A DNA stretch of 64,000 nt from Hyphomicrobiaceae bacterium (GCA_021324465.1 JAJPJB010000084.1:54823-118822), one strand, 5' to 3'. Positions 8,672 to 16,662 are shown, numbered from the stretch's first letter. A program made the numbers and translations. The notes: generated from the sequence alone by a model not told the origin.

Positions 8672-9097
8672 TTAATCGCATTCTTTGATTGAGATCGATT
8701 TAACGATGCGCTCCGGTTGCGGGCGCACGAGATCAATCGATAACAATCCGTTTCTCAAGTCCGCACCCAAGACCTCCATGCCGTCTGCCAGCACGAAAGT
8801 GCGCTGGAATTGGCGTGCGGCGATGCCGCGATGGATGTATTGGCGGCTCTTGTCGTCTTGTTGGCGGCCACGGATGACGAGTTGGCTCTCCTCTACGGTG
8901 ACATCGAGCTGGTCGCGGGTAAAACCGGCGACTGCAAGCGTAATGCGCAGGCGTTCGGGGCTGTTCCCCTCGCGCGGCACGCGCTCGATGTTGTAGGGGG
9001 GATAACCGTCCGCGGCCTTGCCGACGCGATCGAGCACGCGCTCGATCTCGTCAAAGCCAAGCAAGAAGGGACTCGATAGCGACGAAACCCTGGACAT
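8672..9097 (-). CDS. Small heat-shock protein, Hsp20/alpha-crystallin family
   Basis: An ATP-independent holdase of 141 residues. The alpha-crystallin domain runs from about residue 35 to 130, with LRITLAVAGFTRDQLDVTVE and the strand AARQFQRTFVLADGMEV. The N-terminus (SSPFLLGFDEIERVLDRV) matches the IbpA/HspA class of rhizobia. The conserved C-terminal anchoring motif I-x-I/V appears as ISI near the end (IVKSISIKEC). It heads a two-gene unit with the DUF1150 gene. The 5' leader of about 80 bases and a sigma-32-like promoter suggest heat control. Confidence 0.94.
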   Translation of the reverse strand: MSRVSSLSSPFLLGFDEIERVLDRVGKAADGYPPYNIERVPREGNSPERLRITLAVAGFTRDQLDVTVEESQLVIRGRQQDDKSRQYIHRGIAARQFQRTFVLADGMEVLGADLRNGLLSIDLVRPQPERIVKSISIKECD

Positions 9098-9181
9098 GGC
9101 TTCAAAGCCCCTGGTCAGCGACTTTGCGGGGCCCGCTTGGGCGCCCCCAGGGCCGGAGGGAACCCCGTCCGGCCTCGACTG

Positions 9182-9211
9182 GATATGGCGATCGGGAACA
9201 AGAGCTTCAAG
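9182..9211 (-). promoter_or_regulatory. Candidate heat-shock (RpoH-type) promoter for hsp20
   Basis: Reading the minus strand, CTTGAA (9211-9206) is followed after 17 bases by CCATATC (9188-9182). This resembles the sigma-32 form CTTGAA-N17-CCATNT. It predicts a transcript start near 9175, leaving an untranslated leader of about 78 bases before hsp20. Confidence 0.4.
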
Positions 9212-9240
9212 GAGCCGGTCAAAGGCCTTTTGCTCCGGTT

Positions 9241-9873
9241 TTAGGGCATTTTCAGCGGTCCCGGCATGGCGCGCTCGGCCTCGGCCACAAGCTGCGCTTC
9301 ATGCCGGTTCACAAAAATGCCGCCGACGATGAAGGCCGCGATGGTGGCGACGACGAGGACAATCACAACCGGCCCCTGCAAGCGCTCGAATTGGCGGCCC
9401 AGCGCATAGGCGGCATAACCATAGCTCAGCGACCAAATAACAGAGCCTGTCACGTTGGCGATCATGAAATCGCGCCACGGCATGACATTCGCGCCGGCGA
9501 AAATGCCGGCAAAGGTGCGCAGCACCGGCACGAATTGCGCGACAAAGACGATTTTGCCGCCGTGGCGCAGAAACAGATATTGACCGAGCTTGATCCGACC
9601 TTCGGTCATCCGCACGTAATTGCCGTAGCGCAGCAGGAGCCAATAGCCGAAGCCGCGACCGATGGCATAACCGATGATGCGACCGACGATCGCCGCGGCG
9701 GCCGCGACAATGATCACCCCGACGATGTTGAGGTCGTGTTTGGTCCCGGCATAGATCGCCGCGCCAAGCAACGCGGTCTCGCCGGGAAGTGGAACGCCGA
9801 TGCACTCCAGGCCGACTATAGCGGCGACGGTCACCAGACCGTAGACGTGAACAAGATGTTGGATGAAGTCCAT
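9241..9873 (-). CDS. DedA family inner-membrane protein
   Basis: DedA/VTT proteins are polytopic membrane proteins implicated in phospholipid or undecaprenyl-phosphate flipping and membrane homeostasis. The 210-residue product has the family features ECIGVPLPGETALLGAA near the N-terminus, the re-entrant FVPVLRTFAGIFAGANVM motif (the F-x-R-hydrophobic-R-like element) and the following WRDFMIANVTGSVIWS segment. Four to five hydrophobic segments are visible. It stands alone on the minus strand upstream of hsp20. The specific substrate cannot be inferred. Confidence 0.92.
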   Translation of the reverse strand: MDFIQHLVHVYGLVTVAAIVGLECIGVPLPGETALLGAAIYAGTKHDLNIVGVIIVAAAAAIVGRIIGYAIGRGFGYWLLLRYGNYVRMTEGRIKLGQYLFLRHGGKIVFVAQFVPVLRTFAGIFAGANVMPWRDFMIANVTGSVIWSLSYGYAAYALGRQFERLQGPVVIVLVVATIAAFIVGGIFVNRHEAQLVAEAERAMPGPLKMP

Positions 9874-10196
9874 TACAGGGCCGGGGAGCGGAACACCGGT
9901 TACTTATACATGTTCCAGGGCAAAGAGAACCGCTTGACTTTGACGTTATAGCTCGCACAGGAACAGCCTGCGTGCGACGCAACATCGCTATTTCCGCAAG
10001 GGGCGCCGCCCGGGCAGAACAGTATTGGAAATCGCAGGGGCGGCAAGGCAATGGCTTGGGGGGCCGCGCAGACAATCGCGCTGTCGCAGCTTGTGCCTTA
10101 GAAATCGCAGGGGCGGCAAGGCAATGGCTCGGGTGGCGCCGCCGCCGAATTGGCATTACGGTGATCGAGGGCAGACGCGAAGGGGCCGAAAATTCA
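9874..10196. other. Intergenic region with a 29-bp direct repeat
   Basis: About 320 bases lie between the divergent DedA gene and the lipoprotein gene. Besides the direct repeat described separately, it holds no supported gene. A longer in-frame start for the lipoprotein at 9972 exists, but the extra residues are Arg/Ala-rich, run through the repeat and would push the signal peptide into the interior. Confidence 0.5.
10028..10129. repeat. 29-bp direct repeat, two copies 73 bp apart
   Basis: Two identical 29-base copies occupy 10028-10056 and 10101-10129. Each begins GAAATCGCAGGGG and ends CAAGGCAATGGCT. The bases after each copy stay partly similar (TGGGGGGCC versus CGGGTGGCG), which suggests a recent partial duplication of a 73-base unit. 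The function is not known. Confidence 0.85.
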
Positions 10197-10610
10197 ATGC
10201 GGGGCGCTGCGGTTTGGCGTGCGAGCCTGTATTTTGCCGTGATGCTGCTCCTTGGCGCTTGCGGGCATAGTCTACAGCTCGGCGCCGACGACGATAACGG
10301 CGCCAACGCCTATCCGACCCACTACAGATCCGACATTTTGAGCGCGATGCACGCCTATCTCAACGATCCGACCGGGATTCGCGATGCCGCCATTTCCGAG
10401 CCGGCACTGAAGACGACGGGCAATCGCACCCGCTATATGGCTTGCTTGAGATTCAATGCCAAAAAGAACGCCAGCGAATATGCCGGCAGCAAGGAGGTCG
10501 CCGCCGTCTTTCTCGCCGGCCGCTTCGATCAGTTCATCGAGAATGCAAAAGAGATCTGTAAGGATGCAGCCTACGCGCCGTTTCCGGAGCTGCAAAAGCT
10601 GCCGCCGTAA
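10197..10610 (+). CDS. Small lipoprotein of unknown function
   Basis: From the ATG at 10197 the product has 137 residues. It shows a short basic N-region, a hydrophobic stretch (LYFAVMLLLGAC) and a lipobox LGAC at about residues 19-22, so it should be lipidated and membrane anchored. The mature part is soluble and carries DILSAMHAYLNDPTGIRDAAI and a Cys in YMACLRFNAKKN. Similar short lipoproteins of unknown role occur in Bradyrhizobiaceae. I preferred this start to an upstream one at 9972 because it places the signal peptide at the N-terminus. Confidence 0.7.
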   Translation: MRGAAVWRASLYFAVMLLLGACGHSLQLGADDDNGANAYPTHYRSDILSAMHAYLNDPTGIRDAAISEPALKTTGNRTRYMACLRFNAKKNASEYAGSKEVAAVFLAGRFDQFIENAKEICKDAAYAPFPELQKLPP

Positions 10611-10673
10611 CCGCGGTTGAGCCCGCATCGGGCCGCGCCTACAATCGCCGGAGAAATACCCAAGGAAGGGACA

Positions 10674-11549
10674 ATGCTGAAACGTCATTATGACCGCGCC
10701 GCGCAGGACATCGGCAACATCATCAATCTCGGCCACGTCAACGTTTCGATCAGCGATCAGCATTTGGCGACCCATTACTACGTCACCGGGCTCGGCCTGA
10801 CGCGCGATCCGTATCTCATGACCGGCGCCAGCAATATGTGGGTCAATGTCGGGATGAGCCAATTCCATTTGCCGACGGGCAAGCCGGAAATTCTGCGTGG
10901 CGTGGTCGGGCTCGTGGTGCCGAGCCGCGAAGAGCTGCTTGATCGGCTCACCCAAGTGCGCAAGGCGCTCGCCGGCACCAAATTCGATTTTCGCGAAAAC
11001 AACGATTGCGTCGAGACGGTTTGTCCCTGGGGCAATCGCATTCACCTGCATGCGCCGGACGAAGAGCGCTTCGGTCGCATTCAGCTCGGCATGCCTTATA
11101 TTCGCTTCGATGTCCGCCCCGGCACCACGCAGCGCATCGCACGCTTCTATCGCGAAGTGATGCGCGCGCCGGCCGAAGTCATCAAGAATGGGACGGCGCC
11201 CGAAGCGCGCGTGCAGGTCGGCGAGAAGCAGTACTTCTATTTCCTGGAGACCGACGCGCCGGAGGCGCCGTACGATAACCATCACGTGCAGATCTACATC
11301 TCAGACTTCTCGGGCCCGCATCGCCGGCTCAAGGAGCTCGGCCTGATCACGATGGAAACCAACGAATACGAGTATCGCTTCACCGACGTGATCGACCTCG
11401 ACACCCGCGAAGTCCTGTTCGTGGTCGAGCACGAGACGCGCAGCCAGACCAACCCGATGTATGGCCGGCCGCTGGTCAACCGCAATCCGGCGCAAACCAA
11501 CATGGACTACAAGCCTGGCCACGACAGTCTCGGCTGGGCGATCCCGTGA
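10674..11549 (+). CDS. VOC-superfamily protein with two glyoxalase/dioxygenase-like domains
   Basis: A 291-residue protein with two vicinal-oxygen-chelate modules. The first starts at INLGHVNVSISDQHLATHYY and includes HLHAPDEERF. The second starts at MPYIRFDVRPGTTQRIARFY and contains the NHHVQIYISDF and EVLFVVEHETRS segments. The His/Glu positions resemble metal ligands of extradiol dioxygenases and glyoxalases. The ATG at 10674 follows AAGGAAGGG with good spacing. It leads a run of genes that look catabolic: an FAD hydroxylase nine bases later and then a CoA-transferase. The ring-cleavage or isomerase substrate is unknown. Confidence 0.8.
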   Translation: MLKRHYDRAAQDIGNIINLGHVNVSISDQHLATHYYVTGLGLTRDPYLMTGASNMWVNVGMSQFHLPTGKPEILRGVVGLVVPSREELLDRLTQVRKALAGTKFDFRENNDCVETVCPWGNRIHLHAPDEERFGRIQLGMPYIRFDVRPGTTQRIARFYREVMRAPAEVIKNGTAPEARVQVGEKQYFYFLETDAPEAPYDNHHVQIYISDFSGPHRRLKELGLITMETNEYEYRFTDVIDLDTREVLFVVEHETRSQTNPMYGRPLVNRNPAQTNMDYKPGHDSLGWAIP

Positions 11550-11557
11550 GCGCCTAA

Positions 11558-12802
11558 ATGCGCCGCGCGCTGGTGATCGGCGGCTCGCTCGGTGGGCTTA
11601 TTGCCGCGCATTTGCTGCGCGGCATCGGCTGGGACGCGACCGTGTTCGAGCGGAACGACGAGGAGCTGGCGAGCCGCGGAGTCGGTCTCGGCACCCATCC
11701 CCAGCTGATTTCGATCCTGCGCCGTGCCGGCGTGGCCTTTGACGAGACGATGGGCATCAAGCTGCGCAGGGCGGTATGCCTCGATCGCGATGGAACGACG
11801 CTGGTCGAGCAGCCAACGTCGCGCACAATGAGCGGCTGGTCACGACTCTATCGCGCACTGCGCGAGGTGCTGCCGCCGCAGGCTTATCGTCTCGGCCAGA
11901 CATTCACGCGCGTCGAGCAGCACGACAATAGCGTCACGGCAATATTTCGCGACGGCACGCGAGAGCACGGCGATTTATTGGTCGGTGCCGACGGCGTGCG
12001 CTCGACCGTGCGCATGCAATTTCTGCCGAAGCTTGAGCCTGCCTATGCCGGGTATCTCGCCTGGCGCGCCGTGCTCGACGAAGCCGAGGTGCCGCGCGAT
12101 GTCTGGCGCGAGCTTTTCGAGCTCTACGCGTTCTGCCTTCCGGAAGGCGAACAGTTGATCAGCTATCCGGTGCCGGGACGCGACAACGACACGCAAGCCG
12201 GCCGCCGCGCCTACAACATTGTTTGGTACCGACCGGCGAATTCGGAGAAACTGGCCGATATGTGCACGGATGCCGAGGGTCGGCATCATAGTGGCGGAAT
12301 CCCGCCGCCGCTCATTCGCCCCGATATCGTGGCGCGGGTCAAAGCAGACGCGAAGGCGCTCATTGCGCCGCAAATCGCTGCGATCTTCACTCAGGCAAGG
12401 CCGTTCTTTCAGGCGATCTATGATCTGGAATCGCCGCAACTCGTGTTCGGTCGCGTTGTCCTCGTCGGCGACGCGGCTTTTGTGACGCGCCCCCATGCGG
12501 GCGCCGCCACCACCAAGGCTGCGCTTGATGCGGCAATTCTCGCCGATTCTATCGCCCATGCCGGCGACGATCTCGATGATGGATTACGGCGTTTCGAGCG
12601 CTCGCAGTTGGCGTTCGGCAGCGCCATGGTCGCGCTCGGCAGGGCGGAAGGTCTCTATCTCAGCGCCCAACTCAAACCGAGAAATCACCGTACCGCCGAG
12701 GAACTGCATCGGGACATCGGCTCGGTCCTCCATGCCCATAGTAACCGCAGCGATCAGGTCGGCGGCATTGTCGCCGCGCACGGCCTCGATACGCGTTTGT
12801 GA
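11558..12802 (+). CDS. FAD-dependent aromatic-ring monooxygenase-like protein
   Basis: A 414-residue single-component flavoprotein. The FAD-binding start is ALVIGGSLGGLIAAHLL. The second FAD/NADPH motif is LLVGADGVRSTVR (DG motif). The third is VVLVGDAAFVTRPHAGAAT (GD motif), whose RPHxGAxT form resembles 2,6-dihydroxypyridine hydroxylase rather than p-hydroxybenzoate hydroxylase. Such enzymes hydroxylate N-heterocycles or phenols with NAD(P)H and O2. The gene starts nine bases after the VOC gene stop, and its stop overlaps the first possible start of the CoA-transferase gene, so the three look co-transcribed. The substrate is not predictable from the sequence. Confidence 0.82.
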   Translation: MRRALVIGGSLGGLIAAHLLRGIGWDATVFERNDEELASRGVGLGTHPQLISILRRAGVAFDETMGIKLRRAVCLDRDGTTLVEQPTSRTMSGWSRLYRALREVLPPQAYRLGQTFTRVEQHDNSVTAIFRDGTREHGDLLVGADGVRSTVRMQFLPKLEPAYAGYLAWRAVLDEAEVPRDVWRELFELYAFCLPEGEQLISYPVPGRDNDTQAGRRAYNIVWYRPANSEKLADMCTDAEGRHHSGGIPPPLIRPDIVARVKADAKALIAPQIAAIFTQARPFFQAIYDLESPQLVFGRVVLVGDAAFVTRPHAGAATTKAALDAAILADSIAHAGDDLDDGLRRFERSQLAFGSAMVALGRAEGLYLSAQLKPRNHRTAEELHRDIGSVLHAHSNRSDQVGGIVAAHGLDTRL

Positions 12803-12825
12803 TCATGCCGCTCGTGGAGCACGCC

Positions 12826-14043
12826 ATGGCCGGGCCGTTATCAGGTGTCCGCATTCTCGATCTCACCGCGGTCGTCGCAGGTCCATGGGCGACACAGATG
12901 CTGGGCGACATGGGCGCCGATGTGATCAAGATCGAGAGCCCGGACGGCGATACCACCCGCTATACCGGACCGGCGCGCTCGCCCGACATGGCGGCGCTCT
13001 ATATGGGGCTCAACCGCAGCAAGCGCGGCTTGGTGCTCGATCTCAAGCAGGATGGCGCCAAGGCTGCGCTCTGGAAGCTGATCGCGCGCGCCGACGTTTT
13101 TGCACATTCGATGCGGCCGCAGGCAATCGCCAAGCTCGGCTTCGGCCACGAGACTGTTTGCGCCCGCAATCCGCGGCTGATCTACGCGGCGCTGCACGGC
13201 TATCGCGGCGGCGGGCCCTATAGCGGCCAGCCTGCTTACGATGACGTGATCCAGGGCCAATCCGGCGTCGCCGCCCTGATGTCGGAAATCGCCGGCGAGC
13301 CGCGTTATGCGCCGACCATTCTCGCCGACAAGACGACGGCGCTGACGCTCGTGGGCGCAATCACTGCGGCACTCTACGCGCGCGAACAGACCGGCCGCGG
13401 CCAATTCGTCGAAGTGCCGATGTTCGAGCAGATGGTGGCGTTCGTCATGGCCGAGCATTTATTCGGCCATTGCCTCCGCCCGCCCTCGGGCCGGCTCGGT
13501 TATACGCGCGTGCTCGGCACTTGGCGGCGGCCTTACAAGACCAAAGACGGCCACATTTGCATGATGGCCTATACCGAGCGGCATTGGCGCAAATTCTGGG
13601 CGATGGTTGGCAAGCCCGAGGTCTGCGATGATCCGCGCTTCAACAGCATCGCCGCGCGCAGCCACAACATCGTCGCGCTTTATGAGCTCGTCGGCGCCTG
13701 CTTTCTCGAAAGGACGACGGACGAATGGCTTGCGCGGCTGCGCGAGCTCGAAATTCCCTCGGCGCGGATGTCGAGCCTGGACGACCTCATGACCGATCCG
13801 CAGCTCAAGGCCAGCGGCTTTTTCCGTGCGGCCACGCATCCAAGCGAAGGCGACATTCTATTCGCCGATCTTCCGACCCGGTTCAGCGACGGTACGGCAA
13901 CCGGCGTGCGGCTGCAGCCACGGCTCGGCGAGCACAGTCTCGAAATCTTGCGCGAGGCAGGCGTGAGCGAAAGCGAGATCAAGGCGCTGCTCGCTTCCGG
14001 CGCAACGGTCGACGGGCCACCAAAGCCGCAAGCGACGGAGTAA
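12826..14043 (+). CDS. CaiB/BaiF family (class III) CoA-transferase
   Basis: Class III CoA-transferases move CoA between carboxylic acids through an aspartyl-CoA intermediate. The protein shows the family start LSGVRILDLTAVVAGPWATQ, then LGDMGADVIKIESPDGD, NRSKRGLVLDLK and the central DDVIQGQSGVAALMSE region. About 405 residues is normal. I chose ATG at 12826 because GGAG sits seven bases before it; in-frame starts at 12799 (GTG, overlapping the upstream stop) and 12805 (ATG) are also possible. It is the third gene of the VOC-hydroxylase group, so it probably activates a catabolic acid, which is inference. Confidence 0.88.
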   Translation: MAGPLSGVRILDLTAVVAGPWATQMLGDMGADVIKIESPDGDTTRYTGPARSPDMAALYMGLNRSKRGLVLDLKQDGAKAALWKLIARADVFAHSMRPQAIAKLGFGHETVCARNPRLIYAALHGYRGGGPYSGQPAYDDVIQGQSGVAALMSEIAGEPRYAPTILADKTTALTLVGAITAALYAREQTGRGQFVEVPMFEQMVAFVMAEHLFGHCLRPPSGRLGYTRVLGTWRRPYKTKDGHICMMAYTERHWRKFWAMVGKPEVCDDPRFNSIAARSHNIVALYELVGACFLERTTDEWLARLRELEIPSARMSSLDDLMTDPQLKASGFFRAATHPSEGDILFADLPTRFSDGTATGVRLQPRLGEHSLEILREAGVSESEIKALLASGATVDGPPKPQATE

Positions 14044-14051
14044 GCAGCATA

Positions 14052-14104
14052 CGTCATTGCGAGGAGCGGCCGCCATGGATCGCTTCGTTTTGCTTGCAAT
14101 GACG
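14052..14104. repeat. Dispersed palindromic repeat (CATTGCGAGGAGCG type)
   Basis: The element is bounded by a perfect inverted pair, CGTCATTGC at 14052-14060 and GCAATGACG at 14096-14104, around a GC-rich core. It closely resembles a short dispersed intergenic repeat found widely in rhizobial genomes. It lies between the convergent CoA-transferase and binding-protein-like genes and could form a hairpin in either transcript. Confidence 0.75.
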
Positions 14105-14106
14105 AC

Positions 14107-15087
14107 CTAAATGTCCAGCGTATTCGACGCATAGATCTCGTCGATCCCGACCAGCCGCGGCGTGAGATTTTGCTCGAGCGAATATTGCGCGATGGTCTCG
14201 ATCACCTTGCGGTTGGCTCTTACGCCATGGTGGACGAGCCTCGATGTGGCATCGCCGGCAAGAAGGCCGGCCGCCAAATGATCGGTCACGTGCGCGATGC
14301 GCTGCGCATCGGCAATCTCATTGGCCTTGTTGAACGCCTTGACGAGATTAAGCGCGACCCACGGCTCCCTTTCAAAAAGGTCGCGGCGCATCACGGCCTG
14401 ATGATTGATCGGCAATAGTCCGGTCTTTTTGTAGAAGCGAATGCCTTCGGCAGTCGGATCGGGAAACAGATAATTGAAAGCGGGATGGTTGCTCAGATCG
14501 GCGCGGCTGCGATCGACCAGATTGCGGTCGGCAAGATAATGCAGCACCGCGTCGAGCTCGCCCGCAAGCATCATCGAGCCGATGCTTTTCCCGGCGGGAA
14601 TCTGATTGACGATCACGCCCGGCGGCGGCGTAAAGCCGGTAGCGCCGCCGTGGCTCATCTGCGGCGTGCGCTCCATCCAGAATTCCATGTCCTGCGGACA
14701 GACGCCGAACTCGTGCTGCAGCACGCCCCGCGCCCACAGCGCCGCAGTCTGCTGATATTCCGGCACGCCGACCCGCTTGCCCTTCAGATCCGCGGGTGTC
14801 GCGATGCCGGCACTCTTCCGCACCAAAATGCCGGTGTGGAAGAAACGCCGCGTGGTGAAGATCGGCAGGCCGACGAAACGCGTATCGCCGCGCGCGATCG
14901 CGATCATGAACGACGAGCAGGACATTTCCGAGATGGCGAATTCGGCAAAATGCAGCTGGCGCCAGAACAGCTCGGAGGGATGCAGCACAGTCGGGATGAG
15001 ATCGACGCCGTCCGGCTTCACCGTGCCGTCGATGATCGGCCAGGTCCGCGGATTGGACGTGATGCCGATGCTGAGGGCGAGATTCAT
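14107..15087 (-). CDS. Periplasmic-binding-protein-like / 4,5-dihydroxyphthalate decarboxylase-like protein
   Basis: A 326-residue protein of the type II periplasmic-binding-protein fold. Segments such as IIDGTVKPDGVDLIPTVL, ELFWRQLHFAEFAISEMS and DLKGKRVGVPEYQQTAALWA match proteins annotated as 4,5-dihydroxyphthalate decarboxylase (Pht5) or ABC substrate-binding (NMT1-like). No signal peptide is seen, which argues for a cytoplasmic enzyme rather than a transporter subunit. It faces the CoA-transferase and lies close to the FMN oxidase on the same strand. A role in aromatic acid breakdown is plausible but unproven. Confidence 0.75.
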   Translation of the reverse strand: MNLALSIGITSNPRTWPIIDGTVKPDGVDLIPTVLHPSELFWRQLHFAEFAISEMSCSSFMIAIARGDTRFVGLPIFTTRRFFHTGILVRKSAGIATPADLKGKRVGVPEYQQTAALWARGVLQHEFGVCPQDMEFWMERTPQMSHGGATGFTPPPGVIVNQIPAGKSIGSMMLAGELDAVLHYLADRNLVDRSRADLSNHPAFNYLFPDPTAEGIRFYKKTGLLPINHQAVMRRDLFEREPWVALNLVKAFNKANEIADAQRIAHVTDHLAAGLLAGDATSRLVHHGVRANRKVIETIAQYSLEQNLTPRLVGIDEIYASNTLDI

Positions 15088-15118
15088 GGGTGACGGCGAT
15101 TTGGATGCAGAATTTTCC

Positions 15119-15180
15119 GCTCATTCCCGCGCAAGCGGGGATCCAGCAACGGGTCCCCGCCCTACCGGGAAAGCGCGGCA
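15119..15180. repeat. Dispersed GC-rich inverted repeat (TTCCCGCGCAAGCGGGG type)
   Basis: The stretch contains the self-complementary core CCCGCGCAAGCGGGGATCC followed by a second arm (CCCCGCCCTACCGGGAA). It matches a REP-like repeat common in proteobacterial intergenic DNA. It sits upstream of the minus-strand binding-protein-like gene. Confidence 0.6.
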
Positions 15181-15189
15181 GTGAGGCGG

Positions 15190-15298
15190 CCCTGAAGCGT
15201 TTCCCGATTCGATGGAATCGGGAAATGCTCCAGGTTTTTTGTTTTGGCGCATTCTCCTGCCGAAAACCGATCCCCACTTTGCCGGAAAATGCTCTAAT
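15190..15298. repeat. Dispersed rhizobial repeat ending at the FMN oxidase stop codon
   Basis: It begins with a hairpin, CCCGATTC-GAT-GGAATCGGG, then runs through TTTTTTGTTTTGGCGC and CCGAAAACCGATCCCCACTT to GGAAAATGCTCTA. The order of parts resembles the dispersed element seen in many Bradyrhizobium-like genomes (T-rich stretch, then an aaaaccg-tccactt core, then a gctcta end). The right end overlaps the stop codon (15294-15296) of the FMN oxidase gene, so the element may supply that stop. Confidence 0.65.
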
Positions 15299-16424
15299 AC
15301 CGATACGGCTGGTGCTCCCAGAGCGGAAATGCCGAAAACACGTGCGGCTCGTTGGCCGGCGCCGCCGGATGCAGATAGGAGCGGTCTAGCTTGCCGAAGC
15401 TCGTGACGCCAAGGAGCCCGAGCGCGCGGACCACCTCGTCTTCCATGATTTCCAGCATGCGCACGACGCCGGCCTGCCCGGCCGCGGCCAGACCGTAGCA
15501 TTGCATGCGGCCGAGCCCCACCAGATTGGCGCCGAGCGCGAGCGCCTTGACGATATCGGTGCCGCGACAAAAGCCGCCGTCGACGACGACCATGGCGCGG
15601 CCGGCGACCGCTTCGACGATTTCGGGCAGGACGTCCAATGAGCCGCGGCCGTGATCCAGCTGGCGGCCGCCGTGATTGGATACGTAAATGATCTCCACGC
15701 CGTGATCGAGTGCGATCTTGGCGTCTTCGGCAGTGGCGATGCCTTTGATGCCGAACGGGATCTTGTACTTGCCTTTCATGCGCTCGACCGTGCGCCAATC
15801 GAGCGCCGCCTGGAACGCGCGGCCCTGCACGCGGCGGCGGCCGGCGGTGACGTGGCGCTTGGCAAGGTCGCGCTCGCGCCGGCTGTAATGGGCGACATCG
15901 ACGGTGATGCAGAAAGCGGCATAGCCGGCTTTGATCGCGCGCTCGACATGCGCATCGGCCCAATCGGCGTCGCCGCGGACATAAAGCTGATACATGCGCA
16001 GCGCATTGGGCGCGGCTTGCGCCACCTCTTCGAGCCCCGGATCGCACACGGAACTCAGCATATGCGCGACGCCGAACTCGTCGGCCGCCTTGACCACCGG
16101 CTCGGCGCCGCCGGGATGAAAGCTCTCGAGCGAACCGACCGGGCACAGCACGATCGGCAGCCGCAGCTTGCGGCCGAGAATTTCCACCGACGCATCGACC
16201 TTGCTGACGTCGCGCAGCACGCGCGGCCGGAACGCGACCGAGTCGAGCGCCATGCGGTTGCGCCGCAACGTCGTCTCGGTCTCGGTGCCGCCGACGATGT
16301 AGTCCCAATCATTCTGATTGAGATTGGCGCGCGCTTTGCGAATGAGCTCGTGAAGATTGTAAAATTCGCTCGCTGCAGCCGCATTGGCCGCAACGCGCGC
16401 TTCCTCCTGGTTCTGATTGGTCAT
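15294..16424 (-). CDS. FMN-dependent alpha-hydroxyacid oxidase/dehydrogenase
   Basis: A 376-residue TIM-barrel flavoprotein of the lactate/glycolate/mandelate oxidase family. These enzymes oxidise an alpha-hydroxyacid to a 2-oxoacid. Seen are the catalytic signature SNHGGRQLDHGRGSLDVLP (active His and substrate Arg), the FMN-contacting Lys in IPFGIKGIATAEDA, and YQLYVRGD. The cytochrome b2 haem domain is absent and no membrane segment is visible. The substrate could be lactate, mandelate or another 2-hydroxyacid. It is on the same strand as the Pht5-like gene but separated by repeats. Its last codons run into a dispersed repeat. Confidence 0.88.
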   Translation of the reverse strand: MTNQNQEEARVAANAAAASEFYNLHELIRKARANLNQNDWDYIVGGTETETTLRRNRMALDSVAFRPRVLRDVSKVDASVEILGRKLRLPIVLCPVGSLESFHPGGAEPVVKAADEFGVAHMLSSVCDPGLEEVAQAAPNALRMYQLYVRGDADWADAHVERAIKAGYAAFCITVDVAHYSRRERDLAKRHVTAGRRRVQGRAFQAALDWRTVERMKGKYKIPFGIKGIATAEDAKIALDHGVEIIYVSNHGGRQLDHGRGSLDVLPEIVEAVAGRAMVVVDGGFCRGTDIVKALALGANLVGLGRMQCYGLAAAGQAGVVRMLEIMEDEVVRALGLLGVTSFGKLDRSYLHPAAPANEPHVFSAFPLWEHQPYRY

Positions 16425-16585
16425 TTGCTGGCTTGATTTTCGCTTGTGACGTATCCGGCGGGCCGATAGGTTGACCGGCCGCCTCGGGCCGAAGATGAGC
16501 TGGAAAACGCGAAAGCCTACAGGCGGCTGCGCCGCAGTTCAAGAATCGCAAAAGGCGGCCATCACGTTGCGCTCACCTCAAACAG

Positions 16586-16662
16586 TGGCGGTCCCGACAG
16601 GACTCGAACCTGTGACCTTCGGTTTAGGAAACCGCTGCTCTATCCAGCTGAGCTACGGGACC
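16586..16662 (-). tRNA. tRNA-Arg (anticodon CCT)
   Basis: Read on the minus strand it folds as a 77-base cloverleaf with encoded CCA. The acceptor stem is GGTCCCG/CGGGACC, the D-arm GCTC...GAGC, the anticodon loop TTCCTAA (anticodon CCT) and the T-arm ACAGG-TTCGAGT-CCTGT. The discriminator base is G. One G-A mismatch closes the anticodon stem. It decodes AGG. No repeat of its 3' end and no phage integrase is seen nearby, so it does not look like an occupied island attachment site. Confidence 0.96.

Noticed and set aside
9972..10196. Longer start for the small lipoprotein
   Set aside because: It would run through the direct repeat and bury the signal peptide inside the protein.
16586..16662. 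Genomic island inserted at tRNA-Arg
   Set aside because: No duplicate of the tRNA 3' end and no integrase nearby. XerD at 36261 is the housekeeping copy.
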